From: Strigamia acuminata
Lineage: Eukaryota; Arthropoda; Chilopoda; Geophilomorpha; Linotaeniidae
Reading direction: 5' to 3'
NCBI GenBank assembly: GCA_949358305.1
Contig: OX442315.1
Location: 11,930,427-11,994,426, forward strand
Length of the DNA stretch: 64,000 nt
In this document: piece by piece, positions 1 through 10,560 of the stretch
Layout: each line of letters begins with the position of its first letter
How positions within the stretch are numbered: position 1 is the stretch's first letter
Notes under the pieces: generated by a model
What the model was told of the DNA's origin: nothing
Seen by the model: only the letters and a program-made list of their open reading frames with translations
Databases searched by the model: none
Made by a program: the position numbers and the translations under genes

Positions 1-348
1 AAATGCTTACAATTGTTATAAATTTTAATATACAATGTAATCCGAAGTTTAATAAATAAAAAAACCACATTAAATTTTTAATATATAATTTTATTTCTCA
101 AAACAATACGAGATAATACTAAACGAAACAAAGTACGAAACAGGATCAAAACGAACCAATAGCGTCATTACATTAAACTGCGGTGGCGCTGCGAACTGTC
201 TACAACAGCTTCCTGATCGAGATCGACGACACGATTGACATTTGCTTCGATTTGAATCGACACAATTGACGTCCCAAACGATCGATATAAACCATTAGAC
301 GGTGGTATAACCTTCCACCGTTGACATGATCACCAACACGTGACGCAA
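1..348 (+). other. Leader and upstream region of MCPH1
   Basis: The first 170 bases are AT-rich with AATAAA-like motifs on both strands. Bases 180-300 are richer in GC and CpG and probably hold the MCPH1 promoter or leader. No TATA box was found. No second gene can be supported here. Confidence 0.35.
326..343 (+). other. Five-codon upstream ORF before the MCPH1 start
   Basis: ATG ATC ACC AAC ACG TGA ends five bases before the inferred MCPH1 start codon at 349. If the leader includes this stretch it is a minimal uORF that could reduce or regulate initiation. Its presence is seen in the sequence; any effect is inference. Confidence 0.3.
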
Positions 349-3300
349 ATGGCACTTAGGTAAGTAAATAAAAAAAAAGACGCAAAATTTCCATTGTGAC
401 CTTAAATACAAAAGCGGGTCATTCAGCTGATGATTTACATTAACGTGAGAATAATTGATTTGTTTGTACTTTGTTTGGCAGTTCACCGAAATCCAAGGCG
501 AGCGAACAATTGGCAACGGGATACGAGGACGATCAAGTGCTGAAAAGCGTCGTTGCTTACGTCGAAGTGCGGGCGGAGGATGAGGACCGGTCGGACGCGA
601 TTTCGCATTTTTTGCATCTGTTGGGGGCACACATTTCAAAGTATTTCAATAGGAAAGTGACACATGTCGTGTTCAATAATGGGAAACACAGCACGTATAA
701 GAAGGCCAAGCTGTGGGGAGTTCATTTAGTGTCCGTTTCTTGGATAGAAAGGTAAAAAAATGAAATTTTGAGTGAAAAATGGAGGGAAAATTTGAGATTA
801 ATGAATTTTTCCGTGGAAAATTAATGGAAAATTTGAGAAAAATAAATTTTTTAGCGAAAAATTAACGACAAATTAATTGTTTATGGTAAATTGGAGATCA
901 ATGAATTGTTCAGTGAAATTCAACGAAAAATGAATATTTTTGTGAAAAGTCAAAGAAAAATTTATTTTTCGATGAAAAATCAACGAAAAATTAATATTTC
1001 AAAGAAAAGTTAAAGAAAAATTGATTTTTTGGTGAAAAATCAACGAAAAACGAATATTTCAGTGAAAAATTGAAGAAAAATTGATTTTTCGGTGAAAATC
1101 AACGAAAAACGAATATTTCAGTGAAAAATTGAAGAAAAATTGATTTTTCAGTGAAAATCAACGAAAAACGAATTTTTCAGTGAAAAATTAAAGAAAATTT
1201 AATTTGTCAGTAAAAAATCAAACAAATATCGGAGAAAAATGAAATTTTTCGTGAAAATTGAAGAAAAATTGATTTTTCAGTGAAAATCAACGAAAAACGA
1301 ATATTTCAGTGAAAAATTAAAGAAAATTTAATTTGTCAGTAAAAAATCAAACAAATATCGGAAGAAAATGAAATATTCCGTGAAAACTCGAAGTAAAATT
1401 AATTTTCCAGCGGAAAATTAAAGAAAAATGAAATTTTTCAGCATAAAAATCAAAGAAAAATGAAATTTTCATTGAAAAATCAAACAACTTATTCTTTTGT
1501 ACACAGTGTTTAATTATTCTTATTATTATTTCCAGGTGTAAAAGGAGTAATTCCATCGTCCAAGAGAGCGACTACCCCGCAATTATCCCCGAGGAATTCA
1601 TGTCGCCATTTTTTTGTGGGAAATCGAAGGTTTTTCAAAAAAAAAAAAATTAAAAAAAAAATTAAAAATTAATTAAAAAATTTTCATTTTAGAAATTCAA
1701 GTCGATGGTGCCGAAAATAATTGATTTTGACATAACTAAGTCGCTCGAAAAGCAGGGCAAGAGGCGGGAACAGCGCCGAATTAAGCGGGAGTGCCGGGAG
1801 TTCCTCAAGATGACTCCTACGTTGCAAGCCGAGTTCAAGCCGCGGATCAAACGATTCAAGTTCGATGAAATACGGAGTGACAGTGGGAAAATTGAGATGG
1901 CTTTGGCGAAAAGACGGTTCAGTGCTGACGTGTCGTCGGATTTGAGCGATGAGAATGGGGAGTTGGATGAGCATTCGTGGAATGTACCTTTGGCGGAGAG
2001 ACTACTTAATAGAAGTTTGTCGGCGAGTTTTTCTGCCAGCTTAAATGGGAGTTTTGCAGCGGTAAAGGTTTAGAAGTGAAAAAGTTTAGAAATTTGTTTA
2101 ATGTGGTTCATTTGTTGTTTGATTTTTATTATTAGAAATTTGATTTTTATTATTAACAATTTGATTTTTCTTATCGAAAATTCGATTTTTTATTGAAAAA
2201 TTCGATCTTTTATTGAAAAATTCGATCCTTTATTGAAAAATTCGATCTTTTATGGAAAAATTCGATCTTTTATTGAAAAAATCGATTTTTGAATTCAAAA
2301 ATTCGATTTTCTTTTTCTTAAAAATTTCGATTTTTTTATTGAAAAATTCGATTTTTGTATTGAAAAAATTCGATTTTTTATTGAAAAATTCGTTTTTCAT
2401 TGAAAAATTCGTTTTTTCATTGAAAAATTCGTTTTTTCATTGAAAAATTCATTTTTTTATTGAAAAATTTGTTTTTTCATTGGAAAAGTCGTTTTTCATT
2501 GAAAAATTTGATCTTTTTCAACAAAAAACTTTATTTTCTCACAACAAACAAATTTTTTTTACCAAAAATCCAAACTCTTTTTAAAACAATTCAATATCTT
2601 TCAGATCACCCAATCACCACTAGACTCTACCACCAAAACCCCAACCGGCCCAACCACCAAACCAGGCATCGGCAAACGAAAACTATTCATTTACTCCGAC
2701 AAACTGCTCAACATCACCCCGGACGCACCTCGCTCCAAACCCACAAAATCCACCCCGACAATCGCATCCGCATCTCCAGCCCTCCAACAAGCAGACTCGA
2801 GTCTCTCCGACTTCCAACTGACGGCCAACAAAGAAAACGAACCGAAAAAGATCCACAAAGTATTAAAAACATTCGACCAAGAAACGCCGCCAGATGACGA
2901 CACGACCAAATCTCAACCACGCAAACTTGTCAGCAACACCAGATTCGTTCCGTCCCCCATTATGTTTACACGAACGCCATCTATAGTGTTGACCAGCGTC
3001 GGCAAAGAGTGAGAAATGGCGAAAAAAAAATATTTTTGTCGAAAAAAAATATTTTTGTCGAAAAAAAAATATATTTGTCGAAAAAAAAAATATTTTTTTC
3101 GCAAATAAAACATTTTTGTCGCAAAAAAAACATTTTCTTCGCAAAAAAAATATTTTTGTCGAAAAACAAATATTTTTGTCGCAAAAAAAGATATTTCTAT
3201 CGCAAAAAAAGATATTTCTATCGAAAAAAAATATTTTTGTCGAAAAACAAATATTTTTGTCGCAAAAAAAGATATTTCTATCGCAAAAAAAGATATTTCT

Positions 3301-5184
3301 ATCGAAAAAAAATATTTTTGTCGAAAAACAAATATTTTTGTCGAAAAAAAAAATATTTTTTTCGCAAATAAAACATTTTTGTCGCAAAAAAAATATTTTT
3401 GTCGAAAAAAAAATATTTTTGTCAAAAAAAAATATTTTTGTCGAAAAAAAAATATTTTTGTCGAAGAAAAAATATTTTTGTCGAAAAACAAATATTTTTG
3501 TCGAAAAGAAATAATAATAATTTTTTGTTTCTACAGGGAGACCGAATCTTTGACCGAAATCGTGGCCGGGGTCGGTGGATTTAATGTTGTGGTGAGCGTG
3601 GACGAGACGACGACACATGTTGTGTGCGGAAATCCGCGTAGGACGCTCAATGTGCTTTTTGGCCTTGCTAGAGGATGCTGGATCGTTTCTCAGGATTGGG
3701 TGAATTTTTTATGAGATTTTTTGGGGATGTTTGGAAAATGAGGGAAATTGACGAATTTTGTGGGTTTTTCTTGTTTTTCGGTGGAAATTCGGGCTTGGGA
3801 GTGATGAAATGTAGTAAATTTTGATGGGTTTTGGTCAAAATTTGGGAAAAATTGTATGAATTTTGAATTTTTTGGTGATTGACGTGCAAAATTGGTTTCA
3901 AGTTTTATGGTCATTTTTGGGCTTTAAAAGATCCAGTATTGCTTGGTAAAATTTGTTAGTGTGCCTGAAACGATTATTTTCAGCTTAAAAGTTCAATTTT
4001 TTGTCAAGAAATTCAATTTTTTGTCAAGAAATTCAATTTTTTGTCAAGAAATTCAATTTTTTGTCAAGAAATTCAATTTTTTGTCAAGAAATTCAATTTT
4101 TTGTCAAGAAATTCAATTTTTTGTCAAGAAATTCAATTTTTTGTCAAGAAATTCAATTTTTTGTCAAGAAATTCAATTTTTTGTCAAGAAATTCAATTTT
4201 TTGTCAAGAAATTCAATTTTTTGTCAAGAAATTCAATTTTTTGTCAAGAAATTCAATTTTTTGTCAAGAAATTCAATTTTTTGTCAAGAAATTCAATTTT
4301 TTCTCAAGAAATTCAATTTTTTCTCAAGAAATTCAATTTTTTCTCAAGAAATTCAATTTTTTCTCAAGAAATTCAATTTTTTCTCAAGAAATTCAATTTT
4401 TTCTCAAGAAATTCAATTTTTTCTCAAGAAATTCAATTTTTTCTCAAGAAATTCAATTTTTTCTCAAGAAATTCAATTTTTTCTCAAGAAATTCAATTTT
4501 TTCTCAAGAAATTCAATTTTTTCTCAAGAAATTCAATTTTTTCTCAAGAAATTCAATTTTTTGTCAAGAAATTCAATTTTTTGTCAAGAAATTCAATTTA
4601 TTTTTCAAAAAAACAATTATTTTGTCCAAAAGATTTAGGCCCAAATAAAAATATCGCATCTTTTTTAATCGTTTCCACTTTTAATTTCAGGTTTACGAGT
4701 CGTTAGACAAAGGTAGATGGCTACCCGAAAAAGACTACGAATTGTCGACCGAATTCCCAGGTTGCGCTCAATTCCGACTCGAACGACGTAAATCTTCCGC
4801 TTACAGACAAAACATTTTTCGCGTCGTCGGACCGATGTTTATCGGCGACGAAATATCGATCCCGAAGAAAAAACTGCAGAACCTCATCACCTTATGCGGC
4901 GGACGAGTAAAAATAAATAAAATGAGCAAAAATGTCAATTTTTAATTTAAATTTTAAACCATTTCCCAGGTTGTTAGCAAATGCAAGATGGCTGCCATTT
5001 GTATTGGTTGCGAGGACAACTCGAAGAAAGACAGCACGGCTTTGACCGAAAAATGGATCTTGGGTAACGAAATAATAATTGAAATCATTTTTAGTTTTGT
5101 TTAAATTGTGTTGTTTGCATTACAGATTCAATTACACACAACAAGCTGCAACCAATGGATAACTTTAAGATGAATTGTAATTAA
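349..5184 (+). CDS. MCPH1: Microcephalin (three-BRCT protein), nine exons
   Basis: Exons read from splice sites and frame: 349-359, 482-751, 1536-1629, 1693-2061, 2605-3008, 3537-3699, 4691-4906, 4970-5063, 5126-5184. They sum to 1680 nt, or 559 residues plus TAA; every intron is GT-AG. BRCT1 lies at about residues 24-105 (VVAYVEV, then KVTHVVF and VSWIER). A linker follows, starting PKIIDFDITKS. BRCT2 starts near residue 383 (THVVCGNPRRTLNVLFGLA, then GCWIVSQDW). BRCT3 starts near 475 and ends EKWILDSITHNK, as in vertebrate microcephalin. In the family, N-terminal BRCT1 acts in chromosome condensation and the C-terminal BRCT pair binds phosphorylated H2AX-type histone tails. The protein is shorter than human MCPH1 (835 residues), almost wholly in the linker. 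The start is inferred: an 11-nt coding exon gives Met-Ala-Leu and the splice completes a Ser codon. The third donor (GTTTTT) is weak. Family assignment is secure; the first exon is less so. Confidence 0.9.
760..1490 (+). repeat. Imperfect tandem array in MCPH1 intron 2
   Basis: The intron is built from degenerate copies of units such as GTGAAAAATCAACGAAAAA alternating with GAATTTTTCA-type segments. Units vary in length, and pieces of 30-60 bp recur. The array stops just before the polypyrimidine tract of the acceptor at 1535. Confidence 0.8.
2110..2540 (+). repeat. Tandem array in MCPH1 intron 4 (TTGAAAAATTCGATTTTTTA type)
   Basis: About 20 copies of a 19-21 bp unit alternate an A-run and a T-run around TTCG. 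It fills most of the intron between the donor at 2062 and the acceptor ending at 2604. It is related in style, but not in consensus, to the arrays of introns 2, 5 and 6. Confidence 0.85.
3018..3512 (+). repeat. Tandem array in MCPH1 intron 5 (TCGAAAAAAAATATTTTTG type)
   Basis: Roughly 24 copies of an 18-21 bp unit with variants (TCGCAAAAAAAGATATTTCTA, TCGAAAAACAAATATTTTTG). Some variants recur in higher-order blocks, for example the similar stretches near 3150-3230 and 3240-3310. Long ORFs on both strands here come from the absence of stop codons in the repeat, not from coding. Confidence 0.88.
3991..4600 (+). repeat. Perfect 20-bp x 30 satellite-like array in MCPH1 intron 6
   Basis: Thirty back-to-back units of ATTCAATTTTTTGTCAAGAA, essentially identical apart from one position. 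The first 15 units (4001-4281) carry TTGTC, the next 13 (4301-4541) TTCTC, and the last two TTGTC again. All three + frames are open because 20 bp rotates the frame and the unit has no stop. It lies wholly between the donor at 3700 and the acceptor ending at 4690. Confidence 0.97.
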
Positions 5185-5324
5185 TAGTTTTGAATTTGTA
5201 TTGTTATTTTTTTATTTTATTTAAATATTTAAATTTGAGTCGAAGGAATTTTTTTCAAGGTATTTTGTAGGTCATTTAGTTTATTAGGTCTTAATGTTTT
5301 GTGTTACTTTATCAGATTTAGTCA

Positions 5325-5366
5325 AATAAATATCCATTTTTTGTTGGTAAGGATAAATTTAATAAA
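5325..5366 (+). terminator. Candidate MCPH1 polyadenylation signals
   Basis: AATAAA occurs at 5325-5330 and 5361-5366, about 140 and 180 bases after the MCPH1 stop codon. Either could end the transcript. Confidence 0.55.
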
Positions 5367-5990
5367 GTTTTAGGTTTTCTTAAATCTTCCATTGAATTCA
5401 GGGTTTAAGTTATGCATATTGTATAAAATATAACGAAACTGAATCGTCTTCAATTGTATATTAACTAATTTTGAGTAATAAAATACGAAAAAGCAAATTT
5501 AATACAAAATTCTTTATTAACACGAGCAAAAGTTAAAACAAAATATATAAAACAAGAATGTGCTTACGAAAAATAGTTTAAAATTCCATCAACAGATGGC
5601 GGTAGGTTAGCAACAGCGCCAACACCGCCTACGTTAATATTCTTTATTAGCTATTACCGTGCATTATTTATTTAATACGGGAAAAAAAAACTTTATTTGA
5701 AGTGTTAATTGCGTCATTTGTTGGTTTATAACCGAGACAAATTCAAAGAAAATAAAACACTGATCCCGTGACCTTTTAACTTGTAAAATGGCCGTAATAA
5801 ATTGACCATGACCTACGACAAATAAACAAACATAAATTGACACCGAAAAAAGAAAAAAAAATGTATCCAGTTAATAAATAATTAATAAATCAAACTTAAA
5901 AATGATTAATTATTTTTTCTGCTTCAAAGAAATTGTTTATTCATGACGTCACAATTTGAAAAATCAAAATCTAATAACAAAAAAAAACCC
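5367..5990. other. Gap between MCPH1 and peroxidasin
   Basis: AT-rich sequence with no ORF of note. It includes AGATGGCGG at about 5595, which resembles a CTCF-type core. No RNA gene or transposon was recognised. Confidence 0.4.
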
Positions 5991-6007
5991 ATCAAACGAC
6001 TCCAGAA

Positions 6008-6069
6008 TATAAATAAGGCCATGCTCGGTATTAGATGACGGCGCTGACGTCAGAGTCGGCGCATGCGCC
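6008..6069 (+). promoter_or_regulatory. Peroxidasin core promoter: TATA box, CRE, NRF-1-like palindrome
   Basis: TATAAATA is at 6008-6015. Downstream are a full CRE palindrome TGACGTCA at 6045-6052 and GGCGCATGCGCC at 6058-6069, whose core GCGCATGCGC matches the NRF-1 family motif. The TATA box predicts transcription starting near 6038-6045, so the CRE and NRF-1-type sites would overlap the start or lie in the 5' leader. The coding start follows at 6145. Motifs are seen; function is inferred. Confidence 0.6.
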
Positions 6070-6144
6070 GCACACAGTGAAAGCACGCCTGCGAGGCGGG
6101 ACCGAGTGTGGGACGGAATCGCCGCTCGTGTGTCTTGGCCCGTC

Positions 6145-6323
6145 ATGTGCAGTCGAATGGCGGGAACTGGAACTCGTCTCTCTCTCGCGCTTTTGTTGCT
6201 GACAGTTGCGTCGCTTAACGCCGTACCATGTCCGGACCGGTGCCTGTGTTTTCGGACCACTGTTCGATGCATGTTCCTCCAGTTAGACCGAATTCCTGCC
6301 GTTCCTGAGGAGACGACGATACT
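6145..6323 (+). CDS. PXDN: Peroxidasin, first coding exon (partial gene)
   Basis: Encodes 59 residues plus two bases: signal peptide (hydrophobic core about residues 12-24, likely cleavage after Ala26) and then the LRRNT cysteine cluster [14 protein letters not shown] (Cys29, 33, 35, 42), which matches peroxidasin's N-terminus closely (vertebrate [14 protein letters not shown]). The exon ends CT|GTAAGT in phase 2, where peroxidasin's 72-nt leucine-rich-repeat exons are expected to follow. Peroxidasin is a secreted modular haem peroxidase (LRR, Ig and peroxidase domains) that makes hypobromous acid and forms sulfilimine crosslinks in collagen IV of basement membranes. Start: ATG at 6145, with an in-frame alternative at 6157. 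All later exons lie outside the window or were not recognised. Confidence 0.88.
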
Positions 6324-8920
6324 GTAAGTAAATTTTTGTCTTTTGGTTTCAAATTTTGATCAAAGGGTTCGCATTACTTGCTATAACGAACTGGGGCGTA
6401 GTGGGTTGGCAATGGGTGTTGGTTGTAACGGGGTTTTTGTAAGTTTATATTCTAGTTCGGATTTCTGTGTCGATAATTGTTGGGTGATTTATGGTTGGTG
6501 GAAATGAAACTTTTGCTGAGTTTTGAATGACAGAAATTTTTTTTATTTTTTTTTATAAATTATTATTTTTTTTTTTGTGAATTAATTTGATTTTGGTGCG
6601 TTGGAGGTTGTAATTAGATTGGAATTTGTTTTTTTTGGGGTTTTTGTATTTAATGTTGGTTGGTTTAAAGTGAGGACTCGTTTTTGTTGATGGAGTTAGG
6701 TTTATTTAGGTTTTTTGATTTAGGCCTTTTATTTATTTATTTTTGGATTATTTGGGGATTTTTTTTAAAGTTTTATTTTATTTTGGATTTGATTTCCATT
6801 TCAATTATTTTCATCAGAAATTGAATTTTTAAGTGGGAAAAGCAAATTATTATTATTTATGATTGATTGTATCATCACAAAATCTAATTTATTCAAAAAA
6901 TTAATTGTTAGTTTTATTTTTTATTTTTTTTTTTTTTTATTTTTCCAAAAATCAAAAATATTCAAAATATTCAAAAAACTCCAAAACAAAAATAAAAAAT
7001 ACCCAAAACCCAAAATAAAACAAATATTAGGCGCATTCATAAAAGATGTTTTGTTGTTTAAACGTCCTGCGCATGCCCTGTGAGGCCACTGCGACTGAAA
7101 ATTGTAAAAACACAAAATCGGCCGCCATTTCTGAAGTTAGGTTTAGGTTTTTAGACAAGCAGTTTAAACGTGTGATTTAAAATGTTGTTTAGTCTAAATT
7201 TCTTTATGAAAAAAATGCACTTAATGAATATTCAGCATACCACAACAACTACAAACGAACATTTGAGTTACGAACTTTCTGAGATACAAAATTCAAATTC
7301 TGGTGACAGCGCATAAGTTATCTCGCGTCTAACCACAGACCTGAATACACTAGACTGCGAACTGAGGGATTGTGGGTAAGAATAGTGGCAACACTAAATC
7401 AGCGTACAAACAAAATTTCCGAACGATAATTAGCAAATATTGGTTTTGAATTGTGTGACGTCACAATCCAGATGTATTTATTTATACATACCTAAGAAAA
7501 AAAATGCAAAAAACGAGAAAAAAACGAGAAAACGAGGGAAAAACGAGAGAAAAATGAAAAATAGGGTTAAAATTGATGGAGTAAGACACGAAACAGGAAG
7601 TTGGAGAGCATTCATGACGTCAATTCAACAATGTCGTCTCCTCTCACAACCTGGGCGCCATTTGCAACCCCACCAAACGTGTCAACTAATTTATAATTCC
7701 CCCATAATTCACCTCGTCCACCCAAGGTAAAAATGCGAGTTAACTGTCGACGATTGACAGTGGCGCCGCCACCGGTCGTCTGCATGGCTAATCAGATAAG
7801 TGTTTATCACCTCGTTTTGAAATGCCTGCAGAGACCAGTTTCAGATAAGGGACGAATGATTCGAAATGTTGGGCACTTGATGAAGATAGACACTCACTCA
7901 CTCCACACCCTTCCATCGAAAGAACATTTCTTGACACATGACTGCCATACCAATCTTCTCATCTTCCCACTCCCACCCATCTCTCAATACACTACTTATT
8001 ACAGATTAGCCTCCATTACAGACCCTCACAACACAAAGTGATTCCAACATGGACGAGGTCAAGTGTCTCAGCCTTTTCTCTTAATCTCAATCTAAAAATA
8101 CCAAAATGGATTTCTACTTCGAGTGTCATAGTTGTAAAATTAACCCGGCGAATTGGTTCAAGCGGTGGTTTGTGCCGGTTTGTGCATCAGGGCTATATTA
8201 GGCAAATGAGTGGCTATGTTATCAAAAAACCTAGTGGCAAAACATAAAATTACTCACAATTTCAACCGCCGGCGTTAGGCCTATGCGATTATTTTTCCGG
8301 CAACCGTATATCGCGGTATTTCGTAATCTGAAATCACGATGTATCGCTGTATCGCACAGAGTTGGCCAGCATAGAGTGGATGTCCAGTTTTTTTGAACAT
8401 GGCTGTATAGTGATATAATGTCGCTGTCTTGGTTGTTTGTGGGTTTTGGTTGGGGCTGCCAACTATGCAGGATATGTCGATAACGTTAAACTGGAAACGT
8501 GATGTTTAAATGGTCATTTTGTGTGACTGTTGTAATTTTGAGCATGTAATGCATGTTTTTGAAATATTACCATTAAGGTGTTGAAACATGTTGTATGGTC
8601 CAATGGTTTTGATAACTGAATCATGTCAATTAGTGTGTGCTGGCATTGTGTTATTGTGCTATATGGACTGTTAATTGCATGTAATGATTGGCAATAAACA
8701 TTGGGATTTGTAAGGTAAAGGAAGGTGGAATAGAATTCAATTGATTGGCTATTATGTGAGATGTGAGTGTCTGTGGTTTTCTTCTTCTTGAGGAGTGAAC
8801 AGCAATAGATGCTGATAGAATTTTTAGTTTACTAGTTATATCCTGGGAGAGCAGCTGCGAATGAAAAATTATTCCGGTAAATAAATTTACCGGTATACTT
8901 TGTTCGCAGTGCGAAGATTT
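6324..8920. other. Intronic sequence, no gene
   Basis: G- and T-rich just after the donor, then AT-rich. Position 7031 begins GGCGCATTCATAAAAG, resembling the TIR of the element at 55659. No second end was found, so this is at best a fragment. Short ORFs here lack protein-like features. Confidence 0.35.
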
Positions 8921-8924
8921 TTAA

Positions 8925-9655
8925 ATCCTGTTAAACCTTGGAAGATATTAGGATTTCAGGCGGATTTTTAGGATTTATTGGGATTTCAGGCTGATTTTTT
9001 AGGATTTATTAGGATTTATTAGGATTTCAGGCGGATTTTTTAGGATTTATCAGGATTTTTTGGTGAATTTTTTAGGATTTCTCAGGATTTCTCAGGATTT
9101 CTCAGGATTTCTCAGGATTTCAGACTGATTTTTCACGATTTCAGGCAGATTTCTCGGGATTTCTCAGGATTTCAGGCAGAATTGTTACAAGTTTCTGCAG
9201 GATATCTTTAAAGATTTTGGAGATTTTGGAGATTTCTACAATTTTGGAGATTTCTATGATTTTGGGGATTTCTATGATTTTGGGAATTTCTATGATTTTT
9301 TATGATTTTAGGGATTTCTAGGATTTTGGGGATGCTGGAGATTTCTAGGATTTTGGGGATGCTGGAGATTTCTAGGATTTTTAAGATTTTGGTGATTTCT
9401 AGGATTTTTAAGATTTTGGTGATTTCTAGGACTTTAGAGGCTTTTGGTATTTTTATGAATTTCAGATATTTCAAGGATATCAAAAATTTTAAAGACTTAA
9501 AATTTTAAAGATTTCGAAAATTATAAATGTTTCGAAAATTTCAAAGATTTCGAAAATTTCAAAGATTTCGAAAATTTCAAAGATTTCGAAAATTTCAAAA
9601 ATTTCGAAAATTTTAAAGATTTTAAAATTTTTAAAGATTTCGAAGATTTACTAAG
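8925..9655 (+). repeat. GGATTT-based minisatellite blocks
   Basis: Successive blocks share the core AGGATTT: TTTCTCAGGA units (8930-9180), GGATTTCTAGGATTTTGG units (9220-9430), and a 15-16 bp unit AAAATTTCAAAGATTTCG (9490-9650). The last blocks have open frames on both strands that are repeat artefacts. Confidence 0.8.
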
Positions 9656-10320
9656 GATTCCAGGAATTTCGCACGAGGGGTATTTAAGTAAGATAATATC
9701 GTGAGTGAGGTTTCGAGACCCCGAAAAATTATAAGCATAAATTTTTACCTCGAATGAATGGATTAGGGGAACGTCCGCATTGTCGACCGCCAGATCGTAA
9801 AAATCTTGAAAACCAGAAGTGCCCTCACAACCTAAACCCACGAATAGGATAATGTCGACAACGAAGTACCGTATTGAAATGTCAAGCATTCACAATCGTG
9901 ACTTTGCAAGCCTCTTCTATTAATAGAAGAGCCATTCTGCAATATTTATTGTGTCTGTAGATTTGCTGAGTGACTTCGGTTTCAGTTACACGGCTCTTAT
10001 CTCCTGTTGAGAAGATTGAAAGCCATTCAGACATGCTTTTGCTGACGTGTTCCACGAATTCTGCCAAATAAATTTACATCCTCCTAAATTTTACATGCTG
10101 ATTAGCATTGAAGACTTTCCAAGTATAAGGTAAACATGCTTCAATTCCAAGCAGGTGACCTTTCTTGCTGCCTGCTGTCACTGTGATTCATGAAAATGAT
10201 GTCGCTTACCACAATAATTAATTAATCCAGTTTGAAAATCGCCATCACGTTTGCTCGTAAACTCGCTACGTTGAGCCGGCTTCGAGTCTCCTATCTAATT
10301 CCACGTTGGAGCTCATATGC
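9656..10320. other. Intronic sequence, no gene
   Basis: Moderate GC. ORFs of up to about 120 codons on the - strand run out of the neighbouring repeat and show no recognisable domain. Confidence 0.3.
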
Positions 10321-10550
10321 AATTGCGTGCAATATGTTATCAAAATTAAAGGTTAAAGTCACCGGTTCCCATTCGAACGTAGAAGTTAAGCAGCAAAGGG
10401 TCTGATCAGTACTTGGATAAAGATTTACTGCAGAAGCAATCAATTCGTTGGGGCAAGGTTCTCGGTGCACCTTTTTGGATGCACAATAATTAAATCTAGA
10501 AGGAGTGAAGCAAAAGCGCTTTAGTGTATTTTCTGGAATTGTCCACACAT
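10320..10550 (+). mobile_element. 5S rRNA-derived SINE-like sequence
   Basis: Bases 10358-10418 follow animal 5S rRNA through the internal promoter. CACCGGTTC is followed by box A AAGTTAAGC (10383-10391) and box C TCAGTACTTGGAT (10406-10418), with the same 36-base box A-to-box C spacing as functional 5S genes. After box C the sequence leaves 5S and continues as unrelated DNA, as in SINE3-type elements. A simple 5S pseudogene is the alternative. The outer limits are approximate; the right side abuts the MITE at 10561. Confidence 0.6.
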
Positions 10551-10560
10551 AGTCTACTAT

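Noticed and set aside
166-340. Open - strand frame ending near 166, followed by an AATAAA-like signal
   Set aside because: No upstream acceptor or homology, and it would overlap the MCPH1 leader; likely chance in a CpG-richer leader.
471-481. TTG start for the BRCT1 exon
   Set aside because: Bases up to 481 form a good polypyrimidine tract and acceptor; the true start is better placed at 349.
2863-3618. 251-codon - strand ORF and relatives at 2913-3514
   Set aside because: Low-complexity translation of the intron 5 array overlapping MCPH1 exon 5; no domain.
3991-4600. CRISPR-like regular array
   Set aside because: Units are contiguous with no unique spacers, in a eukaryotic intron; it is a plain minisatellite.
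3943-4706. Open frames of over 200 codons in all three forward frames
   Set aside because: They arise because the 20-bp repeat has no stop codon; the region is inside MCPH1 intron 6.
6106-6144. GTG start extending peroxidasin upstream
   Set aside because: Eukaryotic initiation at the ATG at 6145 gives a normal signal peptide; the upstream part does not look like one.
7028-7230. Second copy of the 55659 foldback element
   Set aside because: Only about 12-16 bases of one end match; no inverse end or shared interior found.
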